Assembly: GCF_000378245.1 (NCBI RefSeq)
Contig: NZ_KB899515.1
Coordinates: forward strand, 1-56,255
DNA from: Aromatoleum toluclasticum ATCC 700605
GTDB taxonomy: Bacteria; Pseudomonadota; Gammaproteobacteria; Burkholderiales; Rhodocyclaceae
Direction: 5' to 3'
DNA length: 56,255 nt
Position numbers and translations under genes: made by a program
The notes under the pieces: model-generated
Databases searched by the model: none
What the model was told of the DNA's origin: nothing
What the model saw: the letters and a program-made list of their open reading frames with translations, nothing else
Shown: positions 54,257 through 56,255 of the stretch, in pieces
How the letters are laid out: every line of letters begins with the position of its first letter
How positions within the stretch are numbered: the first letter of the stretch is position 1

Positions 54257-54889
54257 GTGCGTTGGCTGATGCTCTCCCTGGCCCTGAGTGCGGCCGGTCC
54301 GGCTGCAGCGGATCTCCTGCACGACTCACAGGAACGCTTTCGTGCGCTCGAAGGCTACCGCGTCACCCTCCGTTCTCTCGCGGCCGACGGCCAGCGGCAA
54401 GTGATCGTCTACGCCTACCGCAAACCTGGCTGGATACGCCTGGTCTTCGTCGAACCCCATCGCGGCGCGGCGCTCGTCTATGATCCCGCCGCACGCCGCG
54501 TGCACCTCCGGCCGTTCGGCTCCGGGCACTTCCCCGTCCTCAACCTTGCCCCCGACAACCCCCTGATCCGCAGCGCCGGGGGGCACAGCGTCGATCGCTC
54601 CGATGTCGGATCGCTGCTCGCAAAACTCGTCGAACTGCGCTCAAGGGGCGGAGCCGGCGCGCCGGCCGACGCCGAAGTCGCCCGCCGCCCCGCGCACTTC
54701 GTCGAAATCACCGGAGCGGGGAGCGCCCACGTCGACGGCGTGCATCGCTACCGCGTCTGGTTCGAACAGGAGACCCTCTTTCCCCTGAAGGTGCAAAGCT
54801 ACGACGCGGCGCTGGATCTCATCGAATCGGTCGACATGAGCGATGCCGAGCTCGACCCTGCCTTCCCGGAGCGTCTCTTCACTCCCTGA
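54257..54889 (+). CDS. secreted LolA-like/DUF1571-type protein
   Basis: A 210-residue protein with a signal peptide (ending AAA-D at about residue 19) and a LolA/DUF1571-like half-barrel pattern (DSQERFRALEGYRVTLRSL, VYAYRKPGWIRLVFVEPHRG, WFEQETLFPLKVQSYD). It may bind a lipid or act in envelope assembly; the closest precise family is uncertain. GTG 54257 begins the frame, and ATG 54269 is possible. An 8-bp hairpin (54192-54199 with 54220-54227) precedes it. The SRPBCC gene follows after 12 bases. Confidence 0.6.
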   Translation: MRWLMLSLALSAAGPAAADLLHDSQERFRALEGYRVTLRSLAADGQRQVIVYAYRKPGWIRLVFVEPHRGAALVYDPAARRVHLRPFGSGHFPVLNLAPDNPLIRSAGGHSVDRSDVGSLLAKLVELRSRGGAGAPADAEVARRPAHFVEITGAGSAHVDGVHRYRVWFEQETLFPLKVQSYDAALDLIESVDMSDAELDPAFPERLFTP

Positions 54890-54901
54890 CAGCGAGCAAT
54901 C

Positions 54902-55402
54902 ATGCGACCGCCGGCCAGCAACCAATACCACCTGACGACGCTCTGGCAGCTCGATGCGCCCATCGAGACTGTCTGGGACGTCATCACGCACCCCGAATGC
55001 TGGCCCGACTGGTGGGCCGGCGCCGAATCCGTCGTCGCGCTGGATGCCGGCGACCCCGACGGCATCGGCGCACGCCAGCAATACACCTGGAAAGGGCGCC
55101 TGCCTTACCGCCTGCGCTTTACCAGCTGTGTCACCCGTGTCGAGCGCCATCGTCTCCTCGAAGCGCGCGTCGTGGGCGAAGTCGAAGGCGTCGGCCGCTG
55201 GCACTTCGCCGTCAGCGACGGAATGACGACCCTCCGCTATGAGTGGCTCGTCTGCACCAGGTCGCTGTGGATGAACGTGCTCGCGCCCCTGGCCCGTCCC
55301 GTGTTCCGCTGGAACCACGATGCCCTCATGCGCGCCGGCGGCGTAGGCCTCGCCCGCCACGTCTGCGCCCGCCTGCATTGCCACGAGACCCGATCCTCAT
55401 GA
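54902..55402 (+). CDS. SRPBCC family protein (polyketide cyclase/coenzyme Q-binding-like)
   Basis: A 166-residue START-like protein: YHLTTLWQLDAPIETVWDVI at the start, then HPECWPDWWAGAESV, a common motif in this family, and RYEWLVCTRSLWMNVLAPL near the C-terminal helix. Such proteins bind hydrophobic ligands. It is translated just after the LolA-like gene and overlaps the next gene by four bases (ATGA). No specific role is known. Confidence 0.75.
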   Translation: MRPPASNQYHLTTLWQLDAPIETVWDVITHPECWPDWWAGAESVVALDAGDPDGIGARQQYTWKGRLPYRLRFTSCVTRVERHRLLEARVVGEVEGVGRWHFAVSDGMTTLRYEWLVCTRSLWMNVLAPLARPVFRWNHDALMRAGGVGLARHVCARLHCHETRSS

Positions 55403-55890
55403 TCCCGCCGTACCCTCTTGCGGTGGCCTGCGCCGCCATCTTTGCCGGCACCGTCGCCACCTTTGCCCAGATGCTGCTGTGGTGGTTCGAGGGGACGCCC
55501 GTCATCGATACGCTCCTGCGCGACGCCCGCCTGACCGCCGCCATCATCATGGGCGCCGACGTGTTGCAGCAGGGGCCCGGCTGGCGCTGGGACGTCATGG
55601 CGTGGGCAACCGCCGTCCACTTTGCGCTGTCGTTCATCTACGCACTGATTGCCTGGCCGCTCGCGCGCGCCCTGAACCTCGCCGCCGCCGTCGGTTTCGG
55701 CGCCCTCTACGGCGCCGCAATCTACGTGATCAACCTCCACGGCTTCACCTGCGTATTTCCCTGGTTCGATGTTTCCCGCGGATGGGTCACCATCCTCGCG
55801 CATCTGGTATTCGGCGCCGCCCTGTTCGCGAGCGGCGCTTGCCTCGCCCGTCGGATGCCCCCGCAGCGATTCGTCTCCGGGAGCCGGTAA
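55399..55890 (+). CDS. hypothetical membrane protein
   Basis: This 163-residue protein has four or five hydrophobic segments (for example AVACAAIFAGTVATFAQML, FALSFIYALIAWPLARAL and LVFGAALFASGACLA). It resembles small DUF-type membrane proteins, but no specific motif was recognised. The ATG at 55399 overlaps the SRPBCC stop; the longer open frame upstream is read within that gene. Confidence 0.6.
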   Translation: MIPPYPLAVACAAIFAGTVATFAQMLLWWFEGTPVIDTLLRDARLTAAIIMGADVLQQGPGWRWDVMAWATAVHFALSFIYALIAWPLARALNLAAAVGFGALYGAAIYVINLHGFTCVFPWFDVSRGWVTILAHLVFGAALFASGACLARRMPPQRFVSGSR

Positions 55891-55956
55891 CAAGCGAAGC
55901 CCCACGGACTGCCGCAGCCCGAAACGAACTAAATTCGATGAACCGCGCTAAAGCGC

Positions 55957-55984
55957 TTGACGGCTTGATTGAGCTCTATATAAT
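55957..55984 (+). promoter_or_regulatory. rRNA operon promoter P1
   Basis: TTGACG (55957-55962) and TATAAT (55979-55984) are spaced by 16 bases, followed by a GC-rich discriminator (TCGCGCC), as is usual for stringently controlled rRNA promoters. It lies in non-coding DNA after the last gene. Confidence 0.75.
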
Positions 55985-56083
55985 TCGCGCCTCTTCAGCG
56001 CTGCAGCGGATTCGTTGGTGGCGGTGGGGAGAGGAAAGAGGTGGGTAGTGCGGCGGCGGATTTAAAAAAGTTTGCTGCGGTGC

Positions 56084-56112
56084 TTGACGAAAGCGGTAAG
56101 GTTTGTCAGAAT
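56084..56112 (+). promoter_or_regulatory. rRNA operon promoter P2
   Basis: TTGACG (56084-56089) and CAGAAT (56107-56112) are separated by 17 bases. An A-tract (TTTAAAAAAG, 56061-56070) lies just upstream of the -35, as an UP-like element. It lies about 130 bases after P1 and reads toward the 16S gene beyond the window. Confidence 0.75.
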
Positions 56113-56136
56113 CTCTTTCTCGCTGAAACGGCAGCG

Positions 56137-56255
56137 GTTCTTTAAAAAATTGGACAACCGATAAGTGTGGGTGCTTGGTTGGCGCGACCGGAACTGCTTC
56201 GGCGGTTTTAATGTTGCAAAGATTGAGTGCTCATATGTAAGTCAGTAATGATTTC
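56137..56255 (+). other. rRNA operon leader with boxA-like antitermination site
   Basis: GTTCTTTAAAAA (56137-56148) is a boxA-like sequence, followed by the ATTGGACAACCGATAAGTGT stretch and its continuation, which is typical of rrn leaders in the Rhodocyclales. The window ends in the leader, and the 16S rRNA gene should start within tens of bases to the right. No mature rRNA sequence is inside the window. Confidence 0.75.

Overview
The window is high-GC chromosomal DNA from a betaproteobacterium, most likely of the Rhodocyclales (Azoarcus/Aromatoleum/Thauera type). The evidence is the beta-type porin, the codon use, the catabolic gene content and an rRNA-operon leader at the right edge. This assignment is inference; no 16S sequence lies inside the window. 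The first 4.4 kb has lower GC and looks accessory: the N-terminus of an IS110-type transposase, an orphan membrane-anchored protein, a TDT-family exporter, a YnfA-like protein, a RibD/DHFR-like reductase and an unusual membrane protein with a GH46-like C-terminal lobe. Integron attC-like half sites lie between these genes. A MocR regulator with DUF2917 and LysR genes, gspAB and several small stress or housekeeping genes follow (4.4-13 kb).

From 13.0 to 22.5 kb lies a divergent allantoin utilisation locus. The minus strand carries an NCS1 permease, allantoicase (alc), ureidoglycolate lyase (allA) and an AmiS/UreI-type channel. The plus strand carries a GntR regulator, an allantoin/hydantoin racemase, a second NCS1 permease, a porin and a PuuE-type allantoinase. 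Together they import allantoin and convert it to glyoxylate and urea. Repeated TGTATCC motifs in the AT-rich divergent promoter region are candidate operators.

From 24.0 to 32.0 kb lies an acidic amino-acid module: gltI, ansB, gltJKL, then a DctB/AauS-like histidine kinase and a sigma-54 response regulator (AauR-like). Upstream of gltI are two exact TTCGG-N4-CCGAA inverted repeats and a sigma-54 -24/-12 promoter, so the regulatory circuit can be read directly. An aldehyde dehydrogenase follows. Next is a minus-strand operon encoding a GGDEF-EAL protein, an outer-membrane beta-barrel and a secreted cupredoxin, preceded by an FNR-like box. A bipartite ChrA transporter follows.

From 39.3 to 53.0 kb is a tightly packed catabolic operon: amidase, TRAP binding protein, MaoC hydratase, second TRAP binding protein, DctQ, DctM, MmgE/PrpD, acyl-CoA dehydrogenase, class III CoA-transferase, GntR/UTRA regulator, MFS transporter, CitE-like lyase and SAM methyltransferase. 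It ends at a strong intrinsic terminator. The enzyme set matches the itaconate (C5-dicarboxylate) degradation cluster known from Pseudomonas aeruginosa, but with an amidase, a methyltransferase, an MFS carrier, a second binding protein and a GntR regulator added. A promoter overlapped by a perfect 16-bp palindrome precedes the amidase. This is the best candidate for a little-described pathway variant.

The right end carries a small cupredoxin, a Cys-containing lipoprotein, three small envelope or SRPBCC-type genes, and the tandem promoters and leader of an rRNA operon whose 16S gene starts just beyond the window.
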